Assembly: GCF_900176435.1 (NCBI RefSeq)
Contig: NZ_FWYE01000002.1
Coordinates: 248,001 to 312,000, forward strand
DNA: 64,000 nucleotides
Origin: Picrophilus oshimae DSM 9789
GTDB taxonomy: Archaea; Thermoplasmatota; Thermoplasmata; Thermoplasmatales; Thermoplasmataceae
Reading direction: 5' to 3'
Shown here piece by piece: positions 8,179 to 16,787 of this stretch. How positions within the stretch are numbered: position 1 is the stretch's first letter; every line of letters begins with the position of its first letter. The notes under the pieces were generated by a model. It made no database searches and was not told the DNA's origin. It saw only the letters and a list, made by a program, of their open reading frames with translations. Position numbers and translations under genes: made by a program.

Positions 8179-8562
8179 TCACTCCTTATTCTCTGATTTT
8201 CCGGACTTTGCATCGTTTATCTGTGAAACTATCGATTTGTATGCATCATCATTTTTTCCATAGTCAACTATTGATACCGATGCCGCAGATGCAATGCCAA
8301 CCTTGAGTCCAAGATCGGATTTCTTTTTTACATATACATATGGTACCTTTCTTTCCTCACATAATGTTGGAAGATAGTAAACAACCTCTGCAGGTGATAC
8401 ATCCTCGGCTATAACAACAAGCTTTGATTCTCCCCTCTCTATTGATTTTACTACCTCATTGGTACCCTTTCTTACCTTGCCCGTCTTGTATGAATTTTCA
8501 ACCATATCCAGAACTGCCTTCTCTAGCGTTTCGGGAGTCTGAAATTTTACATAAGATTCCAT
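8179..8562 (-). CDS. rpl7ae: 50S ribosomal protein L7Ae (also kink-turn RNA-binding subunit of sRNPs)
   Basis: Binds kink-turns in 23S rRNA and, in archaea, box C/D and H/ACA guide RNAs and RNase P. The family core KGTNEVVKSIERGESKLVVI followed by AEDVSPAEVVYYLPTLCEE is intact, ending in GIASAASVSIVDYG. 127 residues, the family length. First gene of the operon. Its ATG at 8562 has a strong Shine-Dalgarno (GGAGG read on the minus strand at 8570-8574), so this message has a real leader. Confidence 0.96.
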   Translation of the reverse strand: MESYVKFQTPETLEKAVLDMVENSYKTGKVRKGTNEVVKSIERGESKLVVIAEDVSPAEVVYYLPTLCEERKVPYVYVKKKSDLGLKVGIASAASVSIVDYGKNDDAYKSIVSQINDAKSGKSENKE

Positions 8563-8634
8563 ATTTATTCCTCCTTCATGTTCTTAAAAGGTATTGTATT
8601 CAATGATATAAAGATTAGTAATTAAAATATTAAT
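8563..8634 (-). promoter_or_regulatory. Promoter and ribosome-binding site of the rpl7ae operon
   Basis: Read on the minus strand, a TATA-like CTTTATATC near 8598-8606 is followed by a leader containing GAAGGAGGA just before the L7Ae ATG. The long Shine-Dalgarno contrasts with the leaderless look of many other first genes in the window. An L7Ae-binding kink-turn in the leader was looked for and not convincingly seen. Confidence 0.5.
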
Positions 8635-9459
8635 TTATATTTCAATGCCTACCCTGTACATTGGAGGCCTGTATCCACCATTTATATTATTCTTTTTGTA
8701 GAAGTACTCATAGTATGCATTTGGAAACTGGTATTTTCCAAGCTTTTTCATTAATGGTATTACATCATTTTTTTCTATTTTAAGTGCCATTTCCCTATTG
8801 TTTTTATACTCATGGTAAAGCCTTACTATACCATCACTGAAATTTGTGGTTCCGCAGACCCCTCCTGAAGCACCCAGCTCAAGAGATGTAAAAAGTAGAT
8901 CGTCCTGGCCCTGGAAAACTGCAAAATCATCATCTGATAATGATAGCATCTCCATGAAGCCTCTTATATCGGCAGAGCTGTCCTTTACGCCTTTTACAGA
9001 TGAAAACTCCGATTTTAGGTTCTTAACAGTTTCTGGATCGATTTTATTTGTAAACTGCGGTATATTATATATTAAAAGGTCCATATCGTTTGATGACAGT
9101 ATCTCTTTATAGTAATGGTATATTGCCTCCTGGTTTAGCTTAATATAATATGGCGGCATTAAAACGGCAGCCTCTATGCCTATATCCATGGAGAATTTCA
9201 TTAGCTCATTAACCTCATTTATTGAAGAAGAGCCAACGCCTGCCATTATGGGTTTTTTTGAATTCTCCCTTACAAACTTCAAAAAATCCTTTCTTTCCTT
9301 TAATGTAAAATATGGAAAGACTCCTGTGGAGCCCATTGGAAAAAGATAATCAACGTTTATGCCCTCCAGGTATTTTATAAGAATGTTTGTTGCATTGTAA
9401 TCTATATTTCCATGGGCATCAAGAGGCGTTATCATGGGACATACTATACCCTTGTACAT
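8635..9459 (-). CDS. 2-keto-3-deoxygluconate aldolase-type enzyme (DHDPS/NAL family)
   Basis: Class I aldolase of 274 residues in the dihydrodipicolinate synthase superfamily. GSTG near residues 43-46 is the carboxylate-binding loop (GTTG in relatives). Tyr131 lies in YNIPQFT, and the Schiff-base lysine is Lys159 in GVKDSS. In archaea of this group such enzymes cleave 2-keto-3-deoxygluconate to pyruvate and glyceraldehyde in the non-phosphorylative Entner-Doudoroff pathway; a KDG-specific aldolase is known from Picrophilus torridus. Whether this is that protein cannot be verified here. There is no lysine-biosynthesis context. Monocistronic; the MFS gene upstream ends 39 nt before it. Confidence 0.82.
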   Translation of the reverse strand: MYKGIVCPMITPLDAHGNIDYNATNILIKYLEGINVDYLFPMGSTGVFPYFTLKERKDFLKFVRENSKKPIMAGVGSSSINEVNELMKFSMDIGIEAAVLMPPYYIKLNQEAIYHYYKEILSSNDMDLLIYNIPQFTNKIDPETVKNLKSEFSSVKGVKDSSADIRGFMEMLSLSDDDFAVFQGQDDLLFTSLELGASGGVCGTTNFSDGIVRLYHEYKNNREMALKIEKNDVIPLMKKLGKYQFPNAYYEYFYKKNNINGGYRPPMYRVGIEI

Positions 9460-9498
9460 ATCAATTCATTTTATTATTAAATAAATATTTTATGGATA

Positions 9499-10665
9499 TT
9501 ACATTGCCTTTGGCTTTGCAACCATTATGCTGTTGTTTCCATATTCCTTGAATAGCAGTATGGTTGAAAGAATAACCGGAACAACTAGAACCAGAAATGT
9601 CATAGAATAGCCTATGTAATCCTCTATGAATCCGAAGAATACAGGTATTAACATAAATAGTATGTTATTAAAGGCCATGAAGTATGAATTTGCGGCGCTC
9701 CTCTCCTCAGGTGTGGTACCCCTGGATATTATTATTGTTGATATTGGAAATATTGATCCGTGTGGGATTCCTAGGGCCATCATGATTACAACAAAGAAGG
9801 CAAAGGCAGGCACAAATGGGAACAGGATCAGTGCTGATACTGTTATTAATATCGATATTATAAGCGGCAGTCTTATGTTCTTAAAGGGCCTTATGCTCAT
9901 GTAAAGCCTTGTCATGAACGATACAGAGAAGAAGTATATATAAGATGAGTATGCAAGTGATCTGCTTATATGAAAATGTGATATTGCAAATATCGTAAGG
10001 AAAACTGTTATTGCCGCAAACGGTACATTGTACGTTGTTATCGTTAATATTCCAGCCTTTAGGCCCTTTGATCTTATTGCTGATTTATGGTTTTCATTCT
10101 TTATCTCCGGGAATTTCATAAGCATTGATATGAAAAGACCGGTTATGGCTATTGGTAGAAAGTATATGAATATTAATCTGTAGCCTATGAATGTTAAAAG
10201 GTAATCCTCCAGGCTTGGTCCTATTATAAGGCTTAGACTCAGGCCCACCGAATAAACTGCAAGAAGCCTTTCCCTTGATTTTTGATCGGCCATCAGCGAT
10301 GCTGCATTTATCATGTTCGGCATTATTATACCGTATGCAAGACCGGCAATGGCAGATGCTATCCATACAGATATATCATTTGCGTAATAGTACATTATTA
10401 AAACAATGACAACGGCAAGGTTTGCAATAATAAACGATGTTCTCCTCTGTTTTGAGTTTAATCTTGGATTTACCATTGAGGTTACTATAAAGGTAAATAG
10501 ATAAACACTTGCGGATATTATGCCAACAAGCACCGATGAAAAGTATAATACCTTGTTTGATAAAAGCGGCAGGGTTGTAACAATCATGTTATTAACAGAC
10601 CTCATGGAGAAGGTCATCAGTATTGTAATGAATATGACGTATATGATATTATTATACTTATTCAT
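9499..10665 (-). CDS. Major facilitator superfamily transporter
   Basis: A membrane carrier of 388 residues with about 12 hydrophobic helices in two halves. The loop NPRLNSKQRRTSF near residues 67-79 is in the position of the usual basic loop between helices 2 and 3, and GTTPEERSAANSYF near 315-328 is a typical loop of the second half. The substrate cannot be deduced. It lies upstream of, and on the same strand as, the KDG-aldolase-like gene (39 nt), so a role with sugar acids is possible but unproven. Divergent from the SDR gene at 10780. Confidence 0.75.
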   Translation of the reverse strand: MNKYNNIIYVIFITILMTFSMRSVNNMIVTTLPLLSNKVLYFSSVLVGIISASVYLFTFIVTSMVNPRLNSKQRRTSFIIANLAVVIVLIMYYYANDISVWIASAIAGLAYGIIMPNMINAASLMADQKSRERLLAVYSVGLSLSLIIGPSLEDYLLTFIGYRLIFIYFLPIAITGLFISMLMKFPEIKNENHKSAIRSKGLKAGILTITTYNVPFAAITVFLTIFAISHFHISRSLAYSSYIYFFSVSFMTRLYMSIRPFKNIRLPLIISILITVSALILFPFVPAFAFFVVIMMALGIPHGSIFPISTIIISRGTTPEERSAANSYFMAFNNILFMLIPVFFGFIEDYIGYSMTFLVLVVPVILSTILLFKEYGNNSIMVAKPKAM

Positions 10666-10779
10666 GAAAACGATATTACATATTAATATTTAAAATCTTA
10701 CCAGTAAATTATTTATTAATAAATATTGCTGTGGTTAATGTAATGATTAAGCTTTTATCTCTTTTATAAATGCATTTAC

Positions 10780-11565
10780 ATGGAAAGAATACTTGTTTTA
10801 AATGGCCTTGAGAGCTGTGGCTTCAGGTTTGTAAAATCTTTCCAGGGAAAATATGATATAAAATTCCTAGAACCACTTGAATTAAAAAGATTCCTTCACG
10901 ATCTTACAATGCTTGATGATGTCTATGACGTTGTTATAAACAATATGGAGATAGGCTTCTTTAATACAAGAAACTATGATTACATGAACGATATAAATGT
11001 AAGATTAAATGAATATATATCAACAAGATTTAAAAAGGCGAAGATAATATTAATGTCCAGCCAGTTTGTTTATAAATCATCAGAGGCTTTAAAGGATGAG
11101 GATTATACTACACAGCCTGAAACGGAGTATGGTAAAACGAAGCTTGAGGCAGAAAAAATAATAAAAAAACATGATTCTTACATTATAATAAGGCGCGGCT
11201 TTTCATACGGTAAATGTACAATGAACCTTTACATGGATATAATAAATGCCCTGAGGTCACACACGCCAATCAAGCTTAACAGCAATGTTTACATAAATCC
11301 TGTTTTAAACAGCGATCTTGCTGATATAACAGAGATGCTTATTGATGATGATAATGATATATACAATGTTGCCGGGGATGAATACATGACGCTTTACGAT
11401 ATGGGAAATATTATATGCAACTATCTTAAGGAGAGCTGTAATTTTATAAAGATATCATATATTAAGAATCTAAACTACGCCATAAGCTCTGAAAGAATAA
11501 AGAAAAAGTATAACTACAAATTTTTTAACATATCTGATGATGATATTTTAATAATGCAGAGATGA
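10780..11565 (+). CDS. NAD(P)-dependent sugar epimerase/reductase-like protein (extended SDR, RmlD type)
   Basis: An extended short-chain dehydrogenase of 261 residues resembling dTDP-4-dehydrorhamnose reductases. MSSQFVY near residues 92-98 supplies the catalytic serine, and Tyr117-x-x-x-Lys121 in YGKTKLEAE is the SDR catalytic pair. The N-terminal dinucleotide-binding loop reads LNGLESCGFRF, a degenerate form of GxxGxxG, so cofactor binding may be altered. No other dTDP-sugar genes are near. Four nt separate it from the unknown gene downstream, which suggests one transcript. Confidence 0.7.
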   Translation: MERILVLNGLESCGFRFVKSFQGKYDIKFLEPLELKRFLHDLTMLDDVYDVVINNMEIGFFNTRNYDYMNDINVRLNEYISTRFKKAKIILMSSQFVYKSSEALKDEDYTTQPETEYGKTKLEAEKIIKKHDSYIIIRRGFSYGKCTMNLYMDIINALRSHTPIKLNSNVYINPVLNSDLADITEMLIDDDNDIYNVAGDEYMTLYDMGNIICNYLKESCNFIKISYIKNLNYAISSERIKKKYNYKFFNISDDDILIMQR

Positions 11566-11569
11566 TAAC

Positions 11570-12082
11570 ATGATTGTTGTGTCGACAATAGGAAAGATGC
11601 ATGAAAGCATACCAGGATACGACTATAAAGAACTTGTGAATTACATAAAGACATTTAATAAAAGGGAGGTACTCGTATCATATCTAAAAGATGATCCGGG
11701 AAAATACGATGATTTCACTGAAATATCTTACCTGAAAAATGCAGGATTTGATCTATATTTCATCGGCGAGGAGCTTTACAGGCCGGTTACAGTTATAAAC
11801 AGCCCTGAAAGCCTTGTTAGAAGCAATTTAATTGATATGATAAATACCATGGTTTACTCATACTTAAAGGGCTACTGGAAGGATGCTGAAACTGTCAATT
11901 CAGAATTCACCGACAGGATATTCAGTGCAAAGCATAAATTTATAATGAGCGTTGAACCAGATATTGAATTAAAATACTGGGTACCAATGCATAAAAAAAT
12001 AATGGAAAAAGCTGAAAATAAAGACGCAATACTTTTATCGGATGTTGAGAGCGCCTACTTTTATCGTGGTTTTAACCAATAA
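11570..12082 (+). CDS. Conserved-looking protein of unknown function
   Basis: Not recognised. 170 residues, soluble, no membrane segment and no obvious signature motif. It starts with a hydrophobic strand (MIVVSTIGKM) and is acidic overall, with a tyrosine-rich middle (MVYSYLKGYWKD). It follows the SDR gene by 4 nt, so the two are probably co-transcribed and may act together. Its 3' end overlaps the gene on the other strand by 11 nt. Confidence 0.6.
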   Translation: MIVVSTIGKMHESIPGYDYKELVNYIKTFNKREVLVSYLKDDPGKYDDFTEISYLKNAGFDLYFIGEELYRPVTVINSPESLVRSNLIDMINTMVYSYLKGYWKDAETVNSEFTDRIFSAKHKFIMSVEPDIELKYWVPMHKKIMEKAENKDAILLSDVESAYFYRGFNQ

Positions 12083-12533
12083 CATTTATTTTATCAACGA
12101 AATTGCATTTTACTATTACCTTTGCCTTGCTAAGCTTCTTTGGTATATTTAAATTTTTTACCTGGATTATGCCAGAAACGTACCTGTCAAACGAGTCGTT
12201 ATCAAGATCTTTTAGCGTTAAATTATCTATGTTTCTAAATATAACCTTTCTGTTTAATTCCTCAAGATCAACCTTTGAGATCTCAAGCTCCTTTATATTC
12301 TCTATGTACTGTGAGGAACCCTGCTTTAACCCATCCATAAAGCTCTGAGATATTGTCCTTGCGTTTTCGACCGAACTTATAAAATTCTTATAGGCCTCGT
12401 CTGTTATCTGGCCTATGGTTTTTCCAGTCTCCATGGCTATCTTGTGTATCTTCTTGTATATATCTGAGCTAACACCCTTTACAGATATTGTTCTTATTTC
12501 AATCTCATCCTTCTTCTCATCATTGTTTGCCAT
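12072..12533 (-). CDS. Unknown protein with ribbon-helix-helix-like N-terminal region
   Basis: 153 residues. After an acidic start (MANNDEKKDE), residues 11-52 read IEIRTISVKGVSSDIYKKIH then KIAMETGKTIGQITDEAYKNFI, the strand-helix-helix pattern of ribbon-helix-helix proteins. The C-terminal half (residues 90-153) has regularly spaced hydrophobic strands (RNIDNLTLKDLD, GIIQVKNLNIP, AKVIVKCNF) that could form a beta stack. DNA binding is inference. Four direct octamer repeats lie immediately upstream of its TATA box, which would fit autoregulation. Confidence 0.6.
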   Translation of the reverse strand: MANNDEKKDEIEIRTISVKGVSSDIYKKIHKIAMETGKTIGQITDEAYKNFISSVENARTISQSFMDGLKQGSSQYIENIKELEISKVDLEELNRKVIFRNIDNLTLKDLDNDSFDRYVSGIIQVKNLNIPKKLSKAKVIVKCNFVDKINVIG

Positions 12534-12560
12534 AATACATCATCCCAATCAGCTATTTAA

Positions 12561-12592
12561 GTTTACTGGTTTACCGGTTTACCGGTTTACTC
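12561..12592 (-). repeat. Four tandem octamers next to the promoter of the gene at 12072-12533
   Basis: On the plus strand GTTTACTG, GTTTACCG, GTTTACCG and GTTTACTC follow without spacers (on the minus strand, CGGTAAAC-type units). Immediately on the promoter side is CTTAAATAG on the minus strand, a TATA candidate about 20-28 nt before the ATG at 12533. The array abuts the stop codon of the DUF1805 gene. Position and regularity suggest an operator, with several monomers or dimers binding side by side. Confidence 0.6.
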
Positions 12593-12878
12593 ATAGTTTA
12601 TCTATTATATCCATTATCCTGTCTCCTGGTTTTATACCAAGGCTCCTTGCCGCATCAGTGCATGCATTTACTGTTGTGTTCAAAACATCGTTTACATCAT
12701 TGACACCGGTTACACGTACTGCAACATCATTCAATGAGTTCGCAACATCTATGTTAAGGTACCCACACATGATGTAGCCTGTTTCGCCCTTTAGTATGAC
12801 CAGGGGGGCCTTTTTGCCCAGCATCTCATTTATGTAATGATATTTTTTATTCTTTATTAATATTTCCTTTTCTATCAT
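12591..12878 (-). CDS. DUF1805 family protein
   Basis: A small soluble protein of 95 residues that matches the archaeal/Bacillus DUF1805 family from memory. The conserved stretch GETGYIMCGYLNIDVANSLN (residues 32-51) is followed by DVAVRVTGVNDVNDVLN and a C-terminal GIKPGDRIMDII. Function is unknown in the family. The start is ATG 12878. It is upstream of the RHH-like gene on the same strand, separated from it by 57 nt that hold the octamer array and a TATA box. Confidence 0.7.
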   Translation of the reverse strand: MIEKEILIKNKKYHYINEMLGKKAPLVILKGETGYIMCGYLNIDVANSLNDVAVRVTGVNDVNDVLNTTVNACTDAARSLGIKPGDRIMDIIDKL

Positions 12879-12947
12879 ATTAGTTAATATAGAATAATAA
12901 TTTTAAACTTTCGTGATTTTAATATATTATTTAGAGATACATAATAA

Positions 12948-13877
12948 ATGGCATCAACATTTAAAATTACATTTTTGGGAACTGGTGGTTCTGTACCAAA
13001 ACCTGGCAGGGGCCTTCCAGCAATAGCCGTCCAGGTTGATAATATAGTAAATCTCTTTGACTGCGGCGAGGGTACACAGAAGCAGTTTATGAAATCCGGG
13101 GTTTCATTTATGAACGTAAAAAATATATTTATATCACACTTCCACGGTGATCATTTCTTTGGTCTGCCAGGCCTTCTAAGCACGTTTTCATTCAATGGCA
13201 GGAGCGATGATTTAAACATCTTTGGCCCGCCCGGAACAATAGATGAGATAAAAAAGGTTTTGTCCTTAATAGATTTTAAAATAACATATAATATAAAAAT
13301 TGCCGAGATGGAGGAAAATAAAAAATATGATTTTGATCTCTTCGATGTGTACGCAATAAAAAATGATCATACAAAGTATGGTTATTCATACAAATTAAAG
13401 GAGAAGGACCTTATAAAGATAAATAGAGAAAAAGCAGATAGCATTGGATTCCCAAAAAACAAACTCGAGTTATTAAGAAACAATGGTGAGTACTATTACA
13501 TGGGTAAACGCTATTCCATATGGGACGTTGCAGATGGTATAAAACCAGGACGTTCAATTGTCTACAGCGGTGATACAAGACCATTCAATGACATGTTAAA
13601 ATTTGCCAGCAATTGCGATGTGCTTATACATGATTCTACTATGGACGCATCAATAGAAAACCTTGCAAATGAATATGGTCACAGCACTGCAAGGCAGGCA
13701 GCGGAAATAGCATTAAAGGCCAATGTAAAAAGGCTTTTTTTATTTCATTATAGTTCAAGATACAATGATTTAAACCTGCTATTAAACGAGGCTAAAAGTA
13801 TATTCAATGATAGTTATCTCAGCAGGGAGATGCTTGAATTTAATGTTGACAAGAAAACAGAATTGATTAAAATCTAG
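12948..13877 (+). CDS. rnz: Ribonuclease Z (tRNA 3' endonuclease)
   Basis: Removes 3' trailers from pre-tRNA. A metallo-beta-lactamase fold of 309 residues. Metal ligands: HFHGDH at 64-69, the Asp in YSGDTRP, and the histidine of FHYSSRY near the C terminus. GTGGSVPKPGRGLPA at the start and a GHSTARQAAEIA segment are typical of RNase Z. The long-form exosite is not evident. A TATA-like AATATATTATTT at 12921-12932 leaves almost no leader before ATG 12948. Its stop overlaps the opposite gene by 4 nt. Confidence 0.93.
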   Translation: MASTFKITFLGTGGSVPKPGRGLPAIAVQVDNIVNLFDCGEGTQKQFMKSGVSFMNVKNIFISHFHGDHFFGLPGLLSTFSFNGRSDDLNIFGPPGTIDEIKKVLSLIDFKITYNIKIAEMEENKKYDFDLFDVYAIKNDHTKYGYSYKLKEKDLIKINREKADSIGFPKNKLELLRNNGEYYYMGKRYSIWDVADGIKPGRSIVYSGDTRPFNDMLKFASNCDVLIHDSTMDASIENLANEYGHSTARQAAEIALKANVKRLFLFHYSSRYNDLNLLLNEAKSIFNDSYLSREMLEFNVDKKTELIKI

Positions 13878-14260
13878 GCGTTCTTTATCCTTTTTAATGC
13901 GTTCTCTGTCCCGGATTCAAAATGCCTTTGAACCCTTGATGAGAGTATTGAATATATAAATGATAAACGAACATTCCATATTGATTCAAGATAATATTTA
14001 TCATTATTTTTTATAATTCTATTCAATGTGTAACCCCTTATTGGTCCCTTTAAATATTCCTCGTAGACTGCCATCCTTTCATCGTCTATTCTAAACCTTA
14101 CCTTACCTGTACCGCCGAATGCAAATTTTATTATGTATGAATCACCAGATTTTGTTATGCTGGATGTTCCATGCCAGAATTCCGGTATTCTATCTATATC
14201 TTTTATTATTGACCAGATTCTATCAGGATCATCTATATCAATGGACTTTTTAAATTCCAT
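13874..14260 (-). CDS. SRPBCC (START/polyketide cyclase-fold) family protein
   Basis: A small helix-grip protein of about 128 residues. The pattern FKKSIDIDDPDRIWSIIKDI then DRIPEFWHGT then GGTGKVRFRIDDERMAVYEEY is typical of the fold, which binds hydrophobic ligands in a central cavity. No ligand can be named. The start is taken as ATG 14260, where the first strand begins. An upstream ATG at 14293 overlaps the apgM stop (ATGA) and would add eleven hydrophobic residues. It follows apgM and ahcY and is probably last in that operon. Confidence 0.65.
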   Translation of the reverse strand: MEFKKSIDIDDPDRIWSIIKDIDRIPEFWHGTSSITKSGDSYIIKFAFGGTGKVRFRIDDERMAVYEEYLKGPIRGYTLNRIIKNNDKYYLESIWNVRLSFIYSILSSRVQRHFESGTENALKRIKNA

Positions 14261-14289
14261 GAATGAATAGTAAAAAAATGTATAAAAAA

Positions 14290-15498
14290 TCATGCACCGT
14301 ATTTCTCTGATCTGTTACTCAAAGAAAGTGCGATTTTCATTACATCAAGACCACGGATTCTTAATGAGCCGTTCCTAACAGAGGTCTCATCAAAGAGCAT
14401 AACATTATCGGATCTTATATTATTTGATGAGAACATTATAGGTACAGGATCGCCTGAATGATCGCCCAGGTTACATGGTGTGCTGTGATCACCTGTAACG
14501 ATGATTAATAGATCATCAAGATCATTAATTATTTTTGAAATTGCAGAATCAACGTTTTCTATAACAGATCTTTTTATATCAGGCCTCCTGTCATGGCCGG
14601 CTATATCAGTACCTTTTATATTTATTATGATAAAATCATATTTTTTTGCCAGTTCATGGGCCTTTTCAAAGATTCCTGAATAGTTCTCATCAACACGTCC
14701 TGTTAAATTATCCATGTTTATAATATCCATGCCTGCAAGCCTGCATATTCCTTTTATCAACGGTGTTCCTGAGATGCATGCGGCTTTTAGGTGATATCTA
14801 TCATAAAAATCCTCGAGATCTGGTACCATGCCGGCACCCCTTATTAATATCTCATTTGCTGGCATCAGCCCCTGGTTCATTCTTTTTATGTTTACCGGAT
14901 GTTTATTTAATATCTCCCTGGATTTCTTTATAAATTCATTTAATATTCTGGCTGTTTTTTCAGCTTTTTTATCCAGGGGCCTTATCTCCATGGGTCTTTC
15001 GTTTTCCCTGTGCGGATCTGAATCAGAAACCATGCTTGAAAGACCTGGACCATGCATAACGATTGCCGCCCTGTGCTCCGTTCCTGATTTTACGGTGATC
15101 TTTACATCCTCTATTTCCATTGAAACTGCCCTTGATAGTTCACAGGTGTCACTTATTCTGCCGGCACGCCTGTCCAGAACGTAGCCATCTGATACATATG
15201 CATAGTTTGCACGGAATGCCACATCGCCAGGATAAAGCTCCATGCCAAGACCAAGCGCCTCAAATGGCCCTCGGCCATTGTAATATCTTTCAGGACTGTA
15301 TCCAAGTATTGACAGATGTGATGTGTCAGATCCGGATCTGATGCCAGGACCCACGGGATCCATTAAACCGCAAATTGATTTCCTGCAGAGTGCGTTAAGA
15401 TTTGGCCTGTACGCTGCCTGAAGTGCGGTTTTTCCAAAAAACTCTGGATTTGGGTTATCCCCAAGACCATCCATGATTAATAATACAATATTTTTCAT
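14290..15498 (-). CDS. apgM: 2,3-bisphosphoglycerate-independent phosphoglycerate mutase (archaeal ApgM)
   Basis: Interconverts 3- and 2-phosphoglycerate. Alkaline-phosphatase superfamily, 402 residues. Metal-site segments are LLIMDGLGDNP at residues 6-16, the SGSDTSHLSILGY segment with the catalytic Ser/Thr region near 55-67, GTDIAGHDRRPDIK and the C-terminal TGDHSTPCNLGDHSG. It follows ahcY with a 30-nt gap on the same strand. With enolase in this window it covers two adjacent steps of lower glycolysis. Confidence 0.94.
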   Translation of the reverse strand: MKNIVLLIMDGLGDNPNPEFFGKTALQAAYRPNLNALCRKSICGLMDPVGPGIRSGSDTSHLSILGYSPERYYNGRGPFEALGLGMELYPGDVAFRANYAYVSDGYVLDRRAGRISDTCELSRAVSMEIEDVKITVKSGTEHRAAIVMHGPGLSSMVSDSDPHRENERPMEIRPLDKKAEKTARILNEFIKKSREILNKHPVNIKRMNQGLMPANEILIRGAGMVPDLEDFYDRYHLKAACISGTPLIKGICRLAGMDIINMDNLTGRVDENYSGIFEKAHELAKKYDFIIINIKGTDIAGHDRRPDIKRSVIENVDSAISKIINDLDDLLIIVTGDHSTPCNLGDHSGDPVPIMFSSNNIRSDNVMLFDETSVRNGSLRIRGLDVMKIALSLSNRSEKYGA

Positions 15499-15528
15499 TA
15501 AAAGAATATCATTAAAAACTTTTAAAGG

Positions 15529-16755
15529 TTACGTTCCCTCTTTAAAGGAGTTCATGTACATTATCTGCTCATCTGTTAACTTATCTATCTTTATGCCAAG
15601 GGCATTTAACTTTATCTCCGCAACGTTTTTATCTATATCTTCTGGAACGGGATAAACCCTTTTTTCAAGCCTGTCATGGTTCTTTACTATGTACTCTGCT
15701 GTTAATGCCTGTATTGAAAAGCTGAGATCCATGATTTCAATAGGGTGACCCTGCCCTGCTGCAAGGTTTAGAAGCCTGCCGTCAGATATAATATTTATTC
15801 TATTTCCGTTTTCCAGCCTGTACTCTGTTATATAATCACGAACCCGCTCCTTTGATATATTTTTTGACTCTATTGATTCCATGTCTATTTCATTGTTAAA
15901 ATGGCCGGCATTTCCAAGTATTATTCCGTTCTTTGCCTTTAATAGTGCACTGTATGGAACAACATTTTTCATGCCGGTTGCAGTAAAAACGATATCAGAG
16001 TATTTTACAGCGTTTTCAACGGTGTCAACTGAAAAACCATCCATAAGTGCCTCAACAGCCTTAACGGGATCGACCTCTGAAATGGTTACTATTGCACCAA
16101 GGCCCTTCAGACGCATTGCTATGCCACGGCCAACCCAGCCATAACCTATTACACAGATCCTCTTGCCAGCTATCAGTATGTTCGTTGCGTTCATAAAGCC
16201 ATCAAGCGCGCTCTGACCTGTACCGTATCTGTTATCAAATAAATGCTTCATCTTTGCATCGTTTACATCAAACATTGGGAATTTCAATGCGTTGCTTTTT
16301 TCCATGGCCTTTAATCTAACAACGCCCGTGGTTGTTTCCTCGTTTCCGCCCATGATGTTTTTGTAGAGCTTTTCATCTGAGCTGACCAAATTTGTTAAAT
16401 CGCCACCATCGTCTATTATTATATCAGGTTCTGGATCGACAATCTTATTTAAATAATCGTAGTACTCCTCCTGGGTTTCACCCTTTCTTGCAAAGACCGG
16501 TATATTATAATCATTTTTAAGTGATTCAACAACATAATCGTCTGAGCTTAATGGATTGCAAGATGCCATTTTTATATCGGCACCGCCTTCCTTTAGTAGT
16601 ATTGCAAAAACGCCTGTTTTCGCCTCAACATGAAGCGCCATAGCAATCCTTATGCCCTTAAAAGGCTTTTCCTCAATAAACCTCTGCCTTATATTTGATG
16701 TTATATCCATGTGTTCTCTTGCCCATTTAAGCCTCAGGTAGCCTGTATTTGCCAT
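15529..16755 (-). CDS. ahcY: S-adenosylhomocysteine hydrolase (adenosylhomocysteinase)
   Basis: Splits S-adenosylhomocysteine to adenosine and homocysteine with bound NAD. Substrate-side motifs: ALHVEAKTG near residue 40, DDGGDLTNLV near 115-125 and NDAKMKHLFDNRYGTGQS near 160-178. The NAD Rossmann loop is GYGWVGRG, and GHFNNEID follows. 408 residues, the archaeal length. The start is ATG 16755; a TTG two codons upstream is less likely. It probably heads a transcript with apgM. Confidence 0.95.
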   Translation of the reverse strand: MANTGYLRLKWAREHMDITSNIRQRFIEEKPFKGIRIAMALHVEAKTGVFAILLKEGGADIKMASCNPLSSDDYVVESLKNDYNIPVFARKGETQEEYYDYLNKIVDPEPDIIIDDGGDLTNLVSSDEKLYKNIMGGNEETTTGVVRLKAMEKSNALKFPMFDVNDAKMKHLFDNRYGTGQSALDGFMNATNILIAGKRICVIGYGWVGRGIAMRLKGLGAIVTISEVDPVKAVEALMDGFSVDTVENAVKYSDIVFTATGMKNVVPYSALLKAKNGIILGNAGHFNNEIDMESIESKNISKERVRDYITEYRLENGNRINIISDGRLLNLAAGQGHPIEIMDLSFSIQALTAEYIVKNHDRLEKRVYPVPEDIDKNVAEIKLNALGIKIDKLTDEQIMYMNSFKEGT

Positions 16756-16787
16756 ATACAAGTATTATTAACAGATTAAAAATATTT

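Noticed and set aside
10700-10730. AT palindrome TATTTATTAATAAATA in the divergent promoter
   Set aside because: Symmetry of pure A/T sequence is expected by chance in this genome; no GC-containing arm.
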